In this document: positions 1 through 7,242 of the stretch, piece by piece
How positions within the stretch are numbered: the first letter of the stretch is position 1
How the letters are laid out: every line of letters starts with the position of its first letter
Assembly: GCF_040222815.1 (NCBI RefSeq)
Contig: NZ_JAVKCH010000042.1
Location: forward strand, 74,698-138,697
Length of the DNA: 64,000 nucleotides
Direction of reading: 5' to 3'
Source of the DNA: Imperialibacter sp040222815
Lineage (GTDB): Bacteria > Bacteroidota > Bacteroidia > Cytophagales > Cyclobacteriaceae
Notes under the pieces: model-generated
Told to the model about the DNA's origin: nothing
The model's database searches: none
What the model saw: only the letters and a program-made list of their open reading frames with translations
Program-made: the position numbers and the translations under genes

Positions 1-102
1 CTTTTAATACAATCAAAAATCTTGTAGCTTGGCCCTGTGTAGAAGTGAAATGAGCCTGACTGATGAGTTGTACCTGTACCTTGGATATTATAGTAAGGCT
101 TT

Positions 103-1218
103 ATGATCGGGCGACTCAACCAACCATCCACCTGTCACTGCATATTTGCTGTTGTGGCTCTGTTGTCTCTTTTTCTTGCGGGCAACTCGTTAGCACAAAA
201 GAGAATTACAATAGATACTCGCTTCAGTACAGGTTCTTCTAACAGAGAGGAGGTCAGGGTGTTTGACAGCGCTGAAGAATCGGAAGAAGCGCTGGCATGG
301 ATAGCAGGCACTGCCGGACTCACACCAAACTTTACCATCAAAGCAGCAGACGTTGACCGGGCAGAAGCTGTGCTGGCAGGCTCTGATCGGTATATTTTTT
401 ACAACCAAAGCTGGCTCCGTAATATTACTTCAACCAACAAAACCGATTGGTCAAAAGTGATGGCTGTTGCCCATGAAATGGGGCATCACCTCAACGGGCA
501 CACCCTGTTGGGCACAGGAAGCTTCCACGCCATTGAACTGGAAGCCGATGCATTCGCCGGGTTTGTTTTGCATAAAATGGGAGCGTCCGTTCAGGAAGCT
601 GAGGAGGCGATGGAAGCATTCGTACGAAATTATATCAGCGACAAATACCCGCCCAAAGCGGCGAGACTGGAGGCCGTTTCCCGGGGCTGGCTGAACGCCC
701 GAAGCAAGGAAAACTCAACTGCTGATAAAAGCGAGTCCGCAGGCACACCCGAACTAACCATTCAAAGTGAGATTGTCAGCGTTTTTGAACCCAACCGTGA
801 GGGTTCCCATGTTGGTAATATCGGGAAAGGTTCCACGGTGGATTTTGCCTTTCAGGCCGAAGGACTTTACGGCGGCGACCTTTTGATATGGGTGGAGCGA
901 AAGAAAAACGGCAAATACGAAAAGCTCAGGGACCAAAACCAGATTTTTGGCGACGATGCAGGAGATGTCTTTTTTGTGAAGGAATACATCGAGCCGGTGT
1001 ACGCAGGCACAACTTATGAGGTGAGCTACTCTCTTCCCTTCAAAGAACTTCACCTTTCGACTGGAACGAATGAGTTAAGGATCAATGCCAAATATTGCAA
1101 AGGCTTCAAGTGCATTGACTTTCCCTACGGGTATTTTACGCTGGTTGTTAAAAATGAGAAGTGGGGCAAATGGTACAAAGAATTAATTGTGGAACAGGAG
1201 GAGGTCGCCACCAGGTAG
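103..1218 (+). CDS. Secreted M48-like zinc metallopeptidase
   Basis: Predicted secreted zinc-dependent protease. Residues 1-31 form a signal peptide (hydrophobic run ending GNSLAQ). The zinc-binding HEMGH motif is at residues 124-128, followed by ELEADAFAG near 145-153, whose Glu fits the third zinc ligand of the M48/gluzincin pattern. The last ~170 residues are a separate beta-rich region with no recognised domain. The substrate cannot be told from sequence. The gene is convergent with the thioredoxin-like gene that follows, with hairpins between them. It is not a typical HtpX or LoiP: there are no extra membrane segments and no lipobox. Family assignment is firm for a HExxH protease, less so for M48 proper. 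Confidence 0.8.
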   Translation: MIGRLNQPSTCHCIFAVVALLSLFLAGNSLAQKRITIDTRFSTGSSNREEVRVFDSAEESEEALAWIAGTAGLTPNFTIKAADVDRAEAVLAGSDRYIFYNQSWLRNITSTNKTDWSKVMAVAHEMGHHLNGHTLLGTGSFHAIELEADAFAGFVLHKMGASVQEAEEAMEAFVRNYISDKYPPKAARLEAVSRGWLNARSKENSTADKSESAGTPELTIQSEIVSVFEPNREGSHVGNIGKGSTVDFAFQAEGLYGGDLLIWVERKKNGKYEKLRDQNQIFGDDAGDVFFVKEYIEPVYAGTTYEVSYSLPFKELHLSTGTNELRINAKYCKGFKCIDFPYGYFTLVVKNEKWGKWYKELIVEQEEVATR

Positions 1219-1250
1219 AAGTACGGGCACGTAGTCAGCTATTTGAAATC

Positions 1251-1306
1251 TTAAGGATCCAAGCGGGATGCTTAAATTTTAACGGTCCAAGCGGGACGCT
1301 TGAACC
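1251..1306. terminator. Two hairpins between convergent genes
   Basis: Two related small inverted repeats lie between convergent genes. The first spans 1251-1275 (outer arms TTAAG/CTTAA around AAGCGGGATGCTT). The second spans 1284-1306 (CAAGCG-GGA-CGCTTG with GGT/ACC outside). Both carry the word CAAGCGGGA or a close variant. Position suggests transcription termination for both strands, but there is no good T-tract, so this is an inference. Confidence 0.4.
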
Positions 1307-1313
1307 AGGAGCA

Positions 1314-1802
1314 TCACTTCTTCTTTGCAAAATAGTCGTCTACCGTCTTGGCCAGGTCGGCTGAAAGCACGTTAGCCGCTACAATTTTCCCCTTGCTGTC
1401 GATGAGGTAGTAGGTGGGCAGCACCTCAATCGCATATTTCTTGTAAAGGTCGTAGTCGTCAGCGTCGTACACATGCAGCCAGGGCACGTTGAATTTCTCC
1501 ATCGACTTTTCCCATTTGTCGGCCGACTTGTCGTAGCTCACGCCCACAATCTGAAGCTGTTCACGGCTGTACTTGCTGTACATGGGATTGAGGATGGTTT
1601 CGATAGTGTGCAGGCAAGGCTTGCACCAGCCCGCCCAGAAGTCGAGCAGGATCAGGTCGCTTTTGATGCCGGAAAGCTCCAGCATGCTGCCATCGGCGGC
1701 TACTTGTTGAAAGCCGGGGGCCAGGTCACCGACTTTGGGCTTGGTTTGCGCCTGTAGGTGGCCAGCTAAAAATAGGAGGGCTATTGCCAGTACATTCCTC
1801 AT
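1314..1802 (-). CDS. TlpA-like thioredoxin-fold protein, periplasmic
   Basis: Thiol-disulfide oxidoreductase of the TlpA/ResA type. A signal peptide (residues 1-19, ending LQAQ) precedes an AhpC/TSA-thioredoxin fold with the redox motif CKPC at residues 60-63 in the context DFWAGWCKPC. The cis-Pro region is seen at VLPTYYLID. About 162 residues is normal for a single-domain TlpA protein. It probably reduces or isomerises disulfides in exported proteins. It follows the 339-residue gene on the same strand with a gap of about 100 bp, so the two may be cotranscribed. Which client it serves cannot be seen. Confidence 0.85.
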   Translation of the reverse strand: MRNVLAIALLFLAGHLQAQTKPKVGDLAPGFQQVAADGSMLELSGIKSDLILLDFWAGWCKPCLHTIETILNPMYSKYSREQLQIVGVSYDKSADKWEKSMEKFNVPWLHVYDADDYDLYKKYAIEVLPTYYLIDSKGKIVAANVLSADLAKTVDDYFAKKK

Positions 1803-1906
1803 TGTTTACAGTTTAGTTTGAAAAATAGACGGACAAAGATGGCAAAGGTTGTGTTGCCAACAAAGCTGTTTCAGTTAGTGTAGCTTCGAAGGTCGTGTGT
1901 GCGACG

Positions 1907-2926
1907 TCAAAAAGCCTTCCCGTCGGCTCGATCCTGCTGAGGGCTGGTCACAACAATTTTTCCGTGCTGCCACGGCGATCCCGGCAGGTAAAAGTCGATG
2001 CCGGTTTCGGTCTGTATTTCAACCAGGGCATTTCTTAATGCAATACTTCGCAAGCCTATTTGTCGTCGCAAGGAGTCGGCCGTTTCAACCGTCAGGCTAT
2101 CCAGTGCGGGGCCCAGGTATCCGTACGACACCTCACTATGATCGCTTTCAGCCGCAGTTTTCCAGTTGTCAATCAGTGCAAACTCAAAGGGCGACATTTG
2201 CCCCTTGTCGATAGCCGCAAGCAAAGCAGGTCGTATGTGGTGGTAGAGGGTGTCACTTTTGTTGTACGCTGACGAAATGGAATTGTGATGGCTGAGCACT
2301 GTCGACAGCCAGAAATCATTGTCAATGAACCGCTCTCCCGGATATCCGTGGCTTTTCAACAGCTCGATAACTTTGGCCATCTGATTTTCGCTATGCGGAG
2401 CAAACCGGCCCTCGTTGTACCGGATTTTTGCCTTTTGCCCCAACTTGAGCAGCGCCTTCATGGCCATTTTTTGATCCGCTTTGAACATCGCATGCACATA
2501 CTCCCTTAGCGGCACATCCATTGTCGCCTCATGCAGCTTCATCAGCGAGTCCGCCTCTTGTTTTGACACCTCTCTCAGCAGGGGGCGGACGATCTTGTTT
2601 TTCCCGGCTTGTTTGGGTGTCCACCCTGCCTGCAAGGCGAGCCGGAGATAGGTATGGGCCCTGGCCTTGTCGCTGGTGGTTAGTGCCAGTTGCGTGGCTA
2701 TTTTGTAGTCCCTTACAAACACAAAATCATAGGACTCAAAAATGACATCGAAAGCCGATAGTGCTTCTTCAAATCGGTGGTCAGCAATTAGTTGCCCGGC
2801 AGCGTTGACCTGCTGATGGTAGCGCTGATAACTTTGCTGCCCAAAAAGCACGGGGCTGGCGAGCAGGAGAAAAGCGGCGATTAGCGTGGGTAGGTGTAAG
2901 TATCTCAATAAGTGCATATACAGCAA
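1907..2926 (-). CDS. Secreted protein of unknown function, DUF6624-like C-terminus
   Basis: A hypothetical exported protein. A hydrophobic leader (about residues 1-29, ending VLFGQQ) looks like a signal peptide; the start could also be the Met at codon 4. The middle (residues ~35-130) is helical with TPR-like spacing. The C-terminal half contains GYPGERF, a histidine-rich stretch (VLSHHNSI) and GLRSIALRNAL, a layout I associate with DUF6624, but the match is from memory and weak. No catalytic residues can be named. It lies upstream of the TlpA-like gene on the same strand. Confidence 0.6.
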   Translation of the reverse strand: MLYMHLLRYLHLPTLIAAFLLLASPVLFGQQSYQRYHQQVNAAGQLIADHRFEEALSAFDVIFESYDFVFVRDYKIATQLALTTSDKARAHTYLRLALQAGWTPKQAGKNKIVRPLLREVSKQEADSLMKLHEATMDVPLREYVHAMFKADQKMAMKALLKLGQKAKIRYNEGRFAPHSENQMAKVIELLKSHGYPGERFIDNDFWLSTVLSHHNSISSAYNKSDTLYHHIRPALLAAIDKGQMSPFEFALIDNWKTAAESDHSEVSYGYLGPALDSLTVETADSLRRQIGLRSIALRNALVEIQTETGIDFYLPGSPWQHGKIVVTSPQQDRADGKAF

Positions 2927-2984
2927 GACCAGTGAAATGGTGGGATGGTTGTATGGGCTGAAAGCGACCGTTGGAGGCAGTTTG

Positions 2985-3104
2985 TTATTTCATTCCGTAA
3001 ACAGACTGAATCCCTTCAATATCGCCTGGCATTAACTCAAAAATGTCTTGAATGCCTGGATTCATTGCATTGTCCGTGCTCACATGGCCCAGGTCATTTA
3101 ACGA
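2985..3104 (-). pseudogene. Decayed C-terminal fragment of a matrixin-like (M10) metalloprotease
   Basis: On the minus strand an open stretch of about 39 codons ending in TAA at 2985-2987 reads like the end of a matrixin: LGH, then AMNP, then GDIEGIQSVYG just before the stop. In M10 proteases the third zinc His is followed by a Met-turn (xMxP) and a closing DIxGIQxLYG element, and the order and spacing here agree. The HExxH helix is missing. The reading frame runs out into the 3' end of the DUF6261 gene in another frame, so this is a remnant and not a gene. I take it as debris from an old deletion. The alternative is chance similarity. Confidence 0.45.
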
Positions 3105-3796
3105 GCTGGCAGGTTGTTGTATCGCTTAATAATCGCATTCAATTCCTTCACCGTTTTGCTGAAAGGCTCGGCACCCTTTTTCACCACGTGGTAGGCCGCA
3201 ATGTGCTCGCATAGCTCGTAGTAGGCCGTTATCGCTTCCAGCCGCTTGGTGCGAATAGCATCAGGCGATGCCGCACTCATTTCGCCACTGCGGGCCTGGT
3301 ACTGGTCGTCGAAGGCATTGTTATCTGCTTCAAGTGCTTTTGCCCAACCCTCCAGCTTCAGCGCTGCCACGGCCACTTTCAGCACGGGCTTTGTTTCCCA
3401 GTCCTTCAATATTCTTCTGATAGAAGCTGTTTCGCTGGCATAGTTCTCCCTTGCAATGGCCTCACCGCCACAATCCTGCAAATGACTGCTGAGCTTTTCG
3501 GCGCTGCGCACGGTGCTCTCATCAAAATGATTGGTGAGGGCATTCACATACATAATGATGCCGGTAATGGCCCGGTCACGGCGCAGGTCGAGTAGGGCGA
3601 GGTTTTCAGTGTCCTTGAGCTCTTCTTTTATTTTGAACATCGAGTCGGCCTGGGTAACTATTTTTCGGAGTTTTTCTTCCTGCTTCTGCACCTTCAGGGC
3701 TGCCGGATCGTTTTTGGCGACGATGCCCAGCGCTTCATTCATGAACTTTGAAAAATCGCTGTTGGGCAGTGAGTTGATGTGAACTTTGTCAATCAT
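3098..3796 (-). CDS. DUF6261 family protein, copy A
   Basis: A 232-residue mostly helical protein of unknown function, resembling DUF6261, a family I know from Bacteroidota. The start chosen is the ATG at 3794-3796 (MIDKVHINSLPN), because the second copy at 6466-7242 begins with the equivalent MIEKIHIAALRN and sequence upstream is unrelated. No signal peptide or membrane segment; coiled-coil potential is high (LKVQKQEEKLRKI, LEADNNAFDDQY). The two copies share the words FSKFMNE/FSQFIND, ARENYA and RTKRLEA. Copy A ends ...RYNNLPAR and lacks the acidic tail of copy B. Its stop region overlaps the matrixin remnant. Confidence 0.75.
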   Translation of the reverse strand: MIDKVHINSLPNSDFSKFMNEALGIVAKNDPAALKVQKQEEKLRKIVTQADSMFKIKEELKDTENLALLDLRRDRAITGIIMYVNALTNHFDESTVRSAEKLSSHLQDCGGEAIARENYASETASIRRILKDWETKPVLKVAVAALKLEGWAKALEADNNAFDDQYQARSGEMSAASPDAIRTKRLEAITAYYELCEHIAAYHVVKKGAEPFSKTVKELNAIIKRYNNLPAR

Positions 3797-3875
3797 AAGT
3801 AGTCGAAACAATAGCTGATCGATAAATATACGCAATGGGATTTTATTTTGCTGAAAAGGGTGGGATGAGGCAAAA

Positions 3876-4102
3876 GCCGCCCAACCATCAAAGCCTCCAT
3901 AACAAGCCGTCACTTCGATTCCGACGAAGGAGGGAGAAGTCCCCCAGACCTGGCAGTGTTTTGAAAACGGCTTACTGCCATCATCACGGGGATACCGTTC
4001 CGGCGTCGGGTTCCACGTCGGCTCGCTCTCCCGCTATCGGGATCGCCATCGGCCACGCCTACACGTTGTTCCGGCGGGCAGGCATGACGCTGGTCTGGTG
4101 AG
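3876..4102 (+). repeat. Interspersed palindromic repeat, copy 1
   Basis: First of about seven copies of a dispersed intergenic element. It starts CCATCAAAGCCTCCATAAC, then GCCGTCACTTCG...CGACGAAGGAGGGA, a block with TCCCCCAGACC, a middle ACTGCCATCATC...GGGGATACCG, and ends TCGCTCTCCCGC...ATCGGGATCG and GGCATGACGCTGG. The GTCA...GACGAAGGAG end and the CTCC...TCGGGATCG...ATGAC end are roughly inverted, as in a MITE or large palindromic unit. No protein coding. Confidence 0.75.
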
Positions 4103-4130
4103 GTCGGTTGTGCTAATGCAGAGCTTTACC

Positions 4131-4342
4131 CATGCCGCCTTACCACCAAAGCCTCCATAACACGCCGTCATTTCGCAGCGGAGCGGAGAAATCTCCATGA
4201 TGTTGGCAGAGTTTTAGAACCGCTTACGCCCATTACCCTAGGAATCCCGTTCCGGCGTCGGGTTCCGGCGTTGGGCTCCACGTCGGCTCGCTCTCCCGAT
4301 AGCTATCGGGATCGCAATCGATCTGACGCTGGTGTGGAGAGA
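4131..4342 (+). repeat. Interspersed palindromic repeat, copy 2
   Basis: Second copy, same orientation as the first, beginning CATGCCGCCTTACCACC and with the variant GTCATTTCGCAGCGGAGCGG followed by AGAAATCTCC. It contains a short inverted CCCGATAGCTATCGGG and ends GATCTGACGCTGGTG. It lies directly upstream of the GIY-YIG gene at 4406. Confidence 0.75.
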
Positions 4343-4405
4343 GTTGATATTCAGATTATTTCTCAGTCACTTACCATTTCTCTGATCTTTAACTATCTTA
4401 ATCCG

Positions 4406-4699
4406 ATGGAAAAAGGAGGAGCCGTTTACATCATGACGAACGCACATCACACCGTCTTTTACACCGGTGTCACCTCAGACTTGATCGACAGAGTCCACAA
4501 ACACAAGACTAAGTTTTACCCCAAAAGCTTTACCTCGAGGTATAACATCGTAAAACTGGTTTACTTCGAGTCATTTCATTCTATTGAGGAGGCTATTGCC
4601 AGAGAAAAGGAAGTGAAAAAATTTCGGAGGGAAAAAAAGATTGCTCTTATTGAAGCGATGAATCCTGAGTGGAGGGATTTGTTTGATACACTGGAGTAG
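4406..4699 (+). CDS. GIY-YIG domain nuclease, small single-domain protein
   Basis: A 97-residue single-domain protein of the GIY-YIG superfamily, the UvrC N-terminal/YhbQ type common in Bacteroidota. VYI (residues 7-9) and YTG (19-21) stand for GIY and YIG; the helix LIDRVHKHK carries the conserved Arg near 29, and EAIAREKEVKKFRREKK holds the metal-binding Glu near 67-69. The start at 4406 is preferred since MEKGGAVYIMTN begins the domain; the frame extends upstream only into repeat sequence. It has repeat copies on both sides in the same orientation, which suggests that it travels with them or acts on them (inference). The in vivo substrate is unknown. Confidence 0.85.
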   Translation: MEKGGAVYIMTNAHHTVFYTGVTSDLIDRVHKHKTKFYPKSFTSRYNIVKLVYFESFHSIEEAIAREKEVKKFRREKKIALIEAMNPEWRDLFDTLE

Positions 4700-4720
4700 A
4701 TACTACTAGTTTTTTTTACC

Positions 4721-4908
4721 AGCCGCCCAACCACCAAACCCTCCACAGACTGCCGTCACTTCGCAGCGTAGCGGAGCCGACGTGGAACCCGACGCCGGAA
4801 CGGAGTCCCCCCGATATACAACTGAACCTATAATACCTCCTGCTATCATCTTGGGGATGCCTCGCTCCTTCGTCGCAATCGGCATGACGTGCCCTTGGGT
4901 AGGGTGGC
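4721..4908 (+). repeat. Interspersed palindromic repeat, copy 3
   Basis: Third copy, just downstream of the GIY-YIG gene. It starts AGCCGCCCAACCACCAAACC, has GTCACTTCGCAGCGTAGCGG, then GCCGACGTGGAACCCGACGC, and the right end CCTCGCTCCTTCGTCGCAAT followed by CGGCATGACG, which is close to the inverse of the left end GTCACTTCGATTCCGACGAA of copies 1 and 4. Confidence 0.75.
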
Positions 4909-4936
4909 TGTGCTCATGCTTCGCCTCAAGTATTTT

Positions 4937-5165
4937 GCCTTACCACCAAAGCCCCCATAACACGCCGTCACTTCGATTCCGACGAAGGAGGGAGCCGACG
5001 TGGAACGAAGTCCCCCAGACCTACAGATGAGTTCATAGTGCCTACTGCCATTACGCAGGGGATACCGTTCCGGCGTCGGTTCGCTCTCCCGCTATCGGGA
5101 TCGCAATCGGCCACGCCTACACGTTGTTCCGGCTGGCAGGTATGACGTGCCTTTGGATAGGGCGG
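4937..5165 (+). repeat. Interspersed palindromic repeat, copy 4
   Basis: Fourth copy, about 30 bp after copy 3 and in the same orientation, ending in the long right-end form with CCACGCCTACACGTTGTTCC shared with copy 1. Copies 1 and 4 are the most alike. The cluster of four copies around one small gene between 3.9 and 5.2 kb leaves no room for another credible gene. Confidence 0.75.
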
Positions 5166-5190
5166 ATGCACTCCCGCTTTTCTCCCCCCC

Positions 5191-5341
5191 CAAAAAAAAA
5201 GGCACCCTACCGAGCGCCCTTTTTATGCATGTGTATGGAAAAAAAGATCATTCCGCAGCAGTTGTCTCCTGTGCCATGGCCAAGTCTTCAGTTTCTTCTT
5301 CCTCACCGGCATCGCTGCGGCCCTTGCGGCTGGCCAGCAGG
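5191..5341 (-). pseudogene. Orphan copy of the 3' end of the DUF6261 copy B gene, with its terminator
   Basis: About 150 bp nearly identical to 6411-6559. It holds the last ~29 codons of the DUF6261 copy B gene (from LLASRKG through the acidic EEEETED tail to TTAAE and the stop) plus the terminator hairpin GGCAC...GCGCC flanked by A and T tracts. Only a handful of substitutions are visible, so the duplication is recent. Identity stops abruptly at 5341; upstream on the minus strand the frame continues with unrelated residues and no start codon. I call this a duplicated tail, not a functional gene. It lies just after the stop of the beta-barrel gene at 5411 and may supply that gene's terminator. 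Confidence 0.75.
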
Positions 5342-5410
5342 CATATAAATTCACTTCCTATGTTCGTTATGCCAGATTGTAAGCTAAGGCGGCCTGAGTC
5401 GGCATCATAA

Positions 5411-6241
5411 TCATTCACCCAGCCGAAGCAGCGTCGTTAGACCGTAGGTAAATTCAAAGCCGATAAAGTTGATGTGTTGCTCTGTGGTGCCCCGGCTGGT
5501 GTAGGGCAGGTTTTGAAATTCATAGCTGCCCTTCCTTATCGCTGAAGGCGACCAGTTAAATATCAGTCGATATTCCAGGGTGTGTTGGTTAACCGTTGAT
5601 CGTATAATGCCCAGCTTCGCAAAATAGCTCATTGCGGCAATGCCCTTGTTAGTGGTTTGGCTTGAGGTAAACAGCGGTACATTATTGCCGTTGATTTCAT
5701 ACTCCGAGCTATACTCCCATTGATAAGGAAGCGCAGCAGGCTCAATGTTTTGCAGGTTCAGTTTAGTGCCCAGCTCCAGAGAATAGTTGTGTTTATCTGA
5801 CGTGCGAAACACCTTGTGAAGAGACACAGGAATCTGAAAATAAAGGCCGTCGTATTCATTGTGGAACAGCTGTAACTCAAAAGGCTTTCCGTTGTCGAAA
5901 TGAAATGGACTGCCCTCCGGTGCATCGAAACGAAACTTGATATTGTAAGGAGCTACGCCCAAACCGGCGCCCAGCACCAGGCTAAAATCATTCTTTATAT
6001 GGTGCAGATAGGAGACAGTAAGCTCTCCGCTCAAGGTGGGGAGAGATAACAAATGCTCAGTGCCCTGATGAGAAAGCTTGAGCTTGTTAAACGCTACGGC
6101 TGCCGCAGAAAAACGCCACTGCCGATTAAATCCCAGGAGTTCGTCAGTTGGATTAGTTTGAGCTTTTAATGAGAACGAACAAAAGCACAGCCAAATCACA
6201 GCCATGCTTTTGAATTGATACATATTCTTTTTTGTCATCAT
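5411..6241 (-). CDS. Predicted outer-membrane beta-barrel protein, unknown function
   Basis: A 276-residue exported protein. The N-terminus has a signal peptide ending SLKAQ; several Mets (codons 1, 2 and 7) are possible starts. The rest alternates polar and hydrophobic residues with many aromatic strand ends (LTVSYLHHIKNDFSLVLGAGLG, HTLEYRLIFNWSP, FIGFEFTYGL), typical of a small outer-membrane barrel. No family-specific motif was recognised. It sits between the two DUF6261 genes on the same strand and its stop is followed by the duplicated DUF6261 tail and hairpin. Confidence 0.65.
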   Translation of the reverse strand: MMTKKNMYQFKSMAVIWLCFCSFSLKAQTNPTDELLGFNRQWRFSAAAVAFNKLKLSHQGTEHLLSLPTLSGELTVSYLHHIKNDFSLVLGAGLGVAPYNIKFRFDAPEGSPFHFDNGKPFELQLFHNEYDGLYFQIPVSLHKVFRTSDKHNYSLELGTKLNLQNIEPAALPYQWEYSSEYEINGNNVPLFTSSQTTNKGIAAMSYFAKLGIIRSTVNQHTLEYRLIFNWSPSAIRKGSYEFQNLPYTSRGTTEQHINFIGFEFTYGLTTLLRLGE

Positions 6242-6410
6242 TAGCTAATTATTCGCTACGAGGTAAGAACGCTTGCTTTCTCCCGTCTGCCCGCACGGTA
6301 GTGATACCGGTCCACCTGGCTAAATTTGGTCTTTGATGATACAAAGATCTTATGATAAATGCCTACAGCCAGGGATGGTATCCCTTAGCCAATGCAGACC
6401 CCCGCCCCAA

Positions 6411-6443
6411 CAAAAAAAGGCACCCTACCGAGCGCCCTTTTTA
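6411..6443. terminator. Terminator hairpin of the DUF6261 copy B gene
   Basis: GGCAC (6419-6423) can pair with GCGCC (6432-6436, one G-U in the RNA), with an A-run on one side and a T-run on the other, so it could work in both directions. It lies 20-50 bp past the stop codon at 6466. The same hairpin is present in the duplicated copy at 5193-5224. Confidence 0.6.
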
Positions 6444-6465
6444 TGCATGAGTATGGAAAAAAATA

Positions 6466-7242
6466 TCATTCCGCAGCAGTTGTCTCCTGTGCCATGGCCA
6501 CGTCTTCAGTTTCTTCTTCCTCACCGGCATCGCTGCGGCCCTTGCGGCTGGCCAGCAGGTTGGTGTACTGCCCAATCAGCGCATTGACCTCCTTCACAGC
6601 TTTGCCGAAGGGCTCGGCGCCGTCCTCGAGGATGAAACGAGCGTTGATGTGTTTTTGCAGATTGATGTAGGCCTCTGCCGCCTCCAGGCGCTTGGTGCGC
6701 AGGGTGTCGGGCGAGGCATCGCTCATTTCGGTGTTGCGCAGCAGGTACTGCTCATTGAAGGCATTGTTCTCGCTTTCCAGGGCCGTTTGCCATTCCTCCA
6801 GGCCCAGGGCCTTGACGGCAGCCTTCAGGTCGGCCTGGGCGGCCCAGTCTTTCAATATGCTTTTGATAATGGCCGTTTCTGCCGCATAATTCTCCCGGGC
6901 CACTGCCCCGCCGCCGTAGCGCTTAAGGTGCTTGTAGAGAGTTTCCGCATGCTGGGCCATGGCCTTTTTGGGGTGGTTGGTCATGCCGTTGGCAATTTGC
7001 GTGATGCCCGTAATGGTTTTGTCACGGCGCTGGTCGAGCTCGGCCAGCTTTTCGGTGCCCTTAAAGCCCGTTTTCACTTTGAAGAGGGCATCGGCTTCTT
7101 TGATCACCCGGCGCAGCTGGTTGGCCTGCTTTTCTACCTGCAGGGCGGCTGGCGTGTGTTTGCCTACAATGCTCAGCACATCGTTGATGAACTGAGAGAA
7201 CTCGCTGTTGCGCAGCGCAGCAATGTGGATTTTTTCAATCAT
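6466..7242 (-). CDS. DUF6261 family protein, copy B, with acidic C-terminal tail
   Basis: A 258-residue paralogue of the protein at 3098-3796; the two align from the first residue. No signal peptide, largely helical, with the shared words RRVIKEADALFKVK, ARENYAAETAI and RTKRLEA. Unlike copy A it ends in a tail of about 30 residues that starts basic (LLASRKGRSD) and becomes strongly acidic (AGEEEETED), the part that has been duplicated at 5191-5341. G+C is higher than in the island that follows. Function is unknown. The upstream region 7243-7540 probably holds its promoter. Confidence 0.75.
   Translation of the reverse strand: MIEKIHIAALRNSEFSQFINDVLSIVGKHTPAALQVEKQANQLRRVIKEADALFKVKTGFKGTEKLAELDQRRDKTITGITQIANGMTNHPKKAMAQHAETLYKHLKRYGGGAVARENYAAETAIIKSILKDWAAQADLKAAVKALGLEEWQTALESENNAFNEQYLLRNTEMSDASPDTLRTKRLEAAEAYINLQKHINARFILEDGAEPFGKAVKEVNALIGQYTNLLASRKGRSDAGEEEETEDVAMAQETTAAE

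Noticed and set aside
3835..5410. Short frames inside the dispersed repeats
   Set aside because: They consist of repeat sequence (words such as PPNHQS and LRFRRRRE) and are present in several truncated forms; only the GIY-YIG frame has family support.
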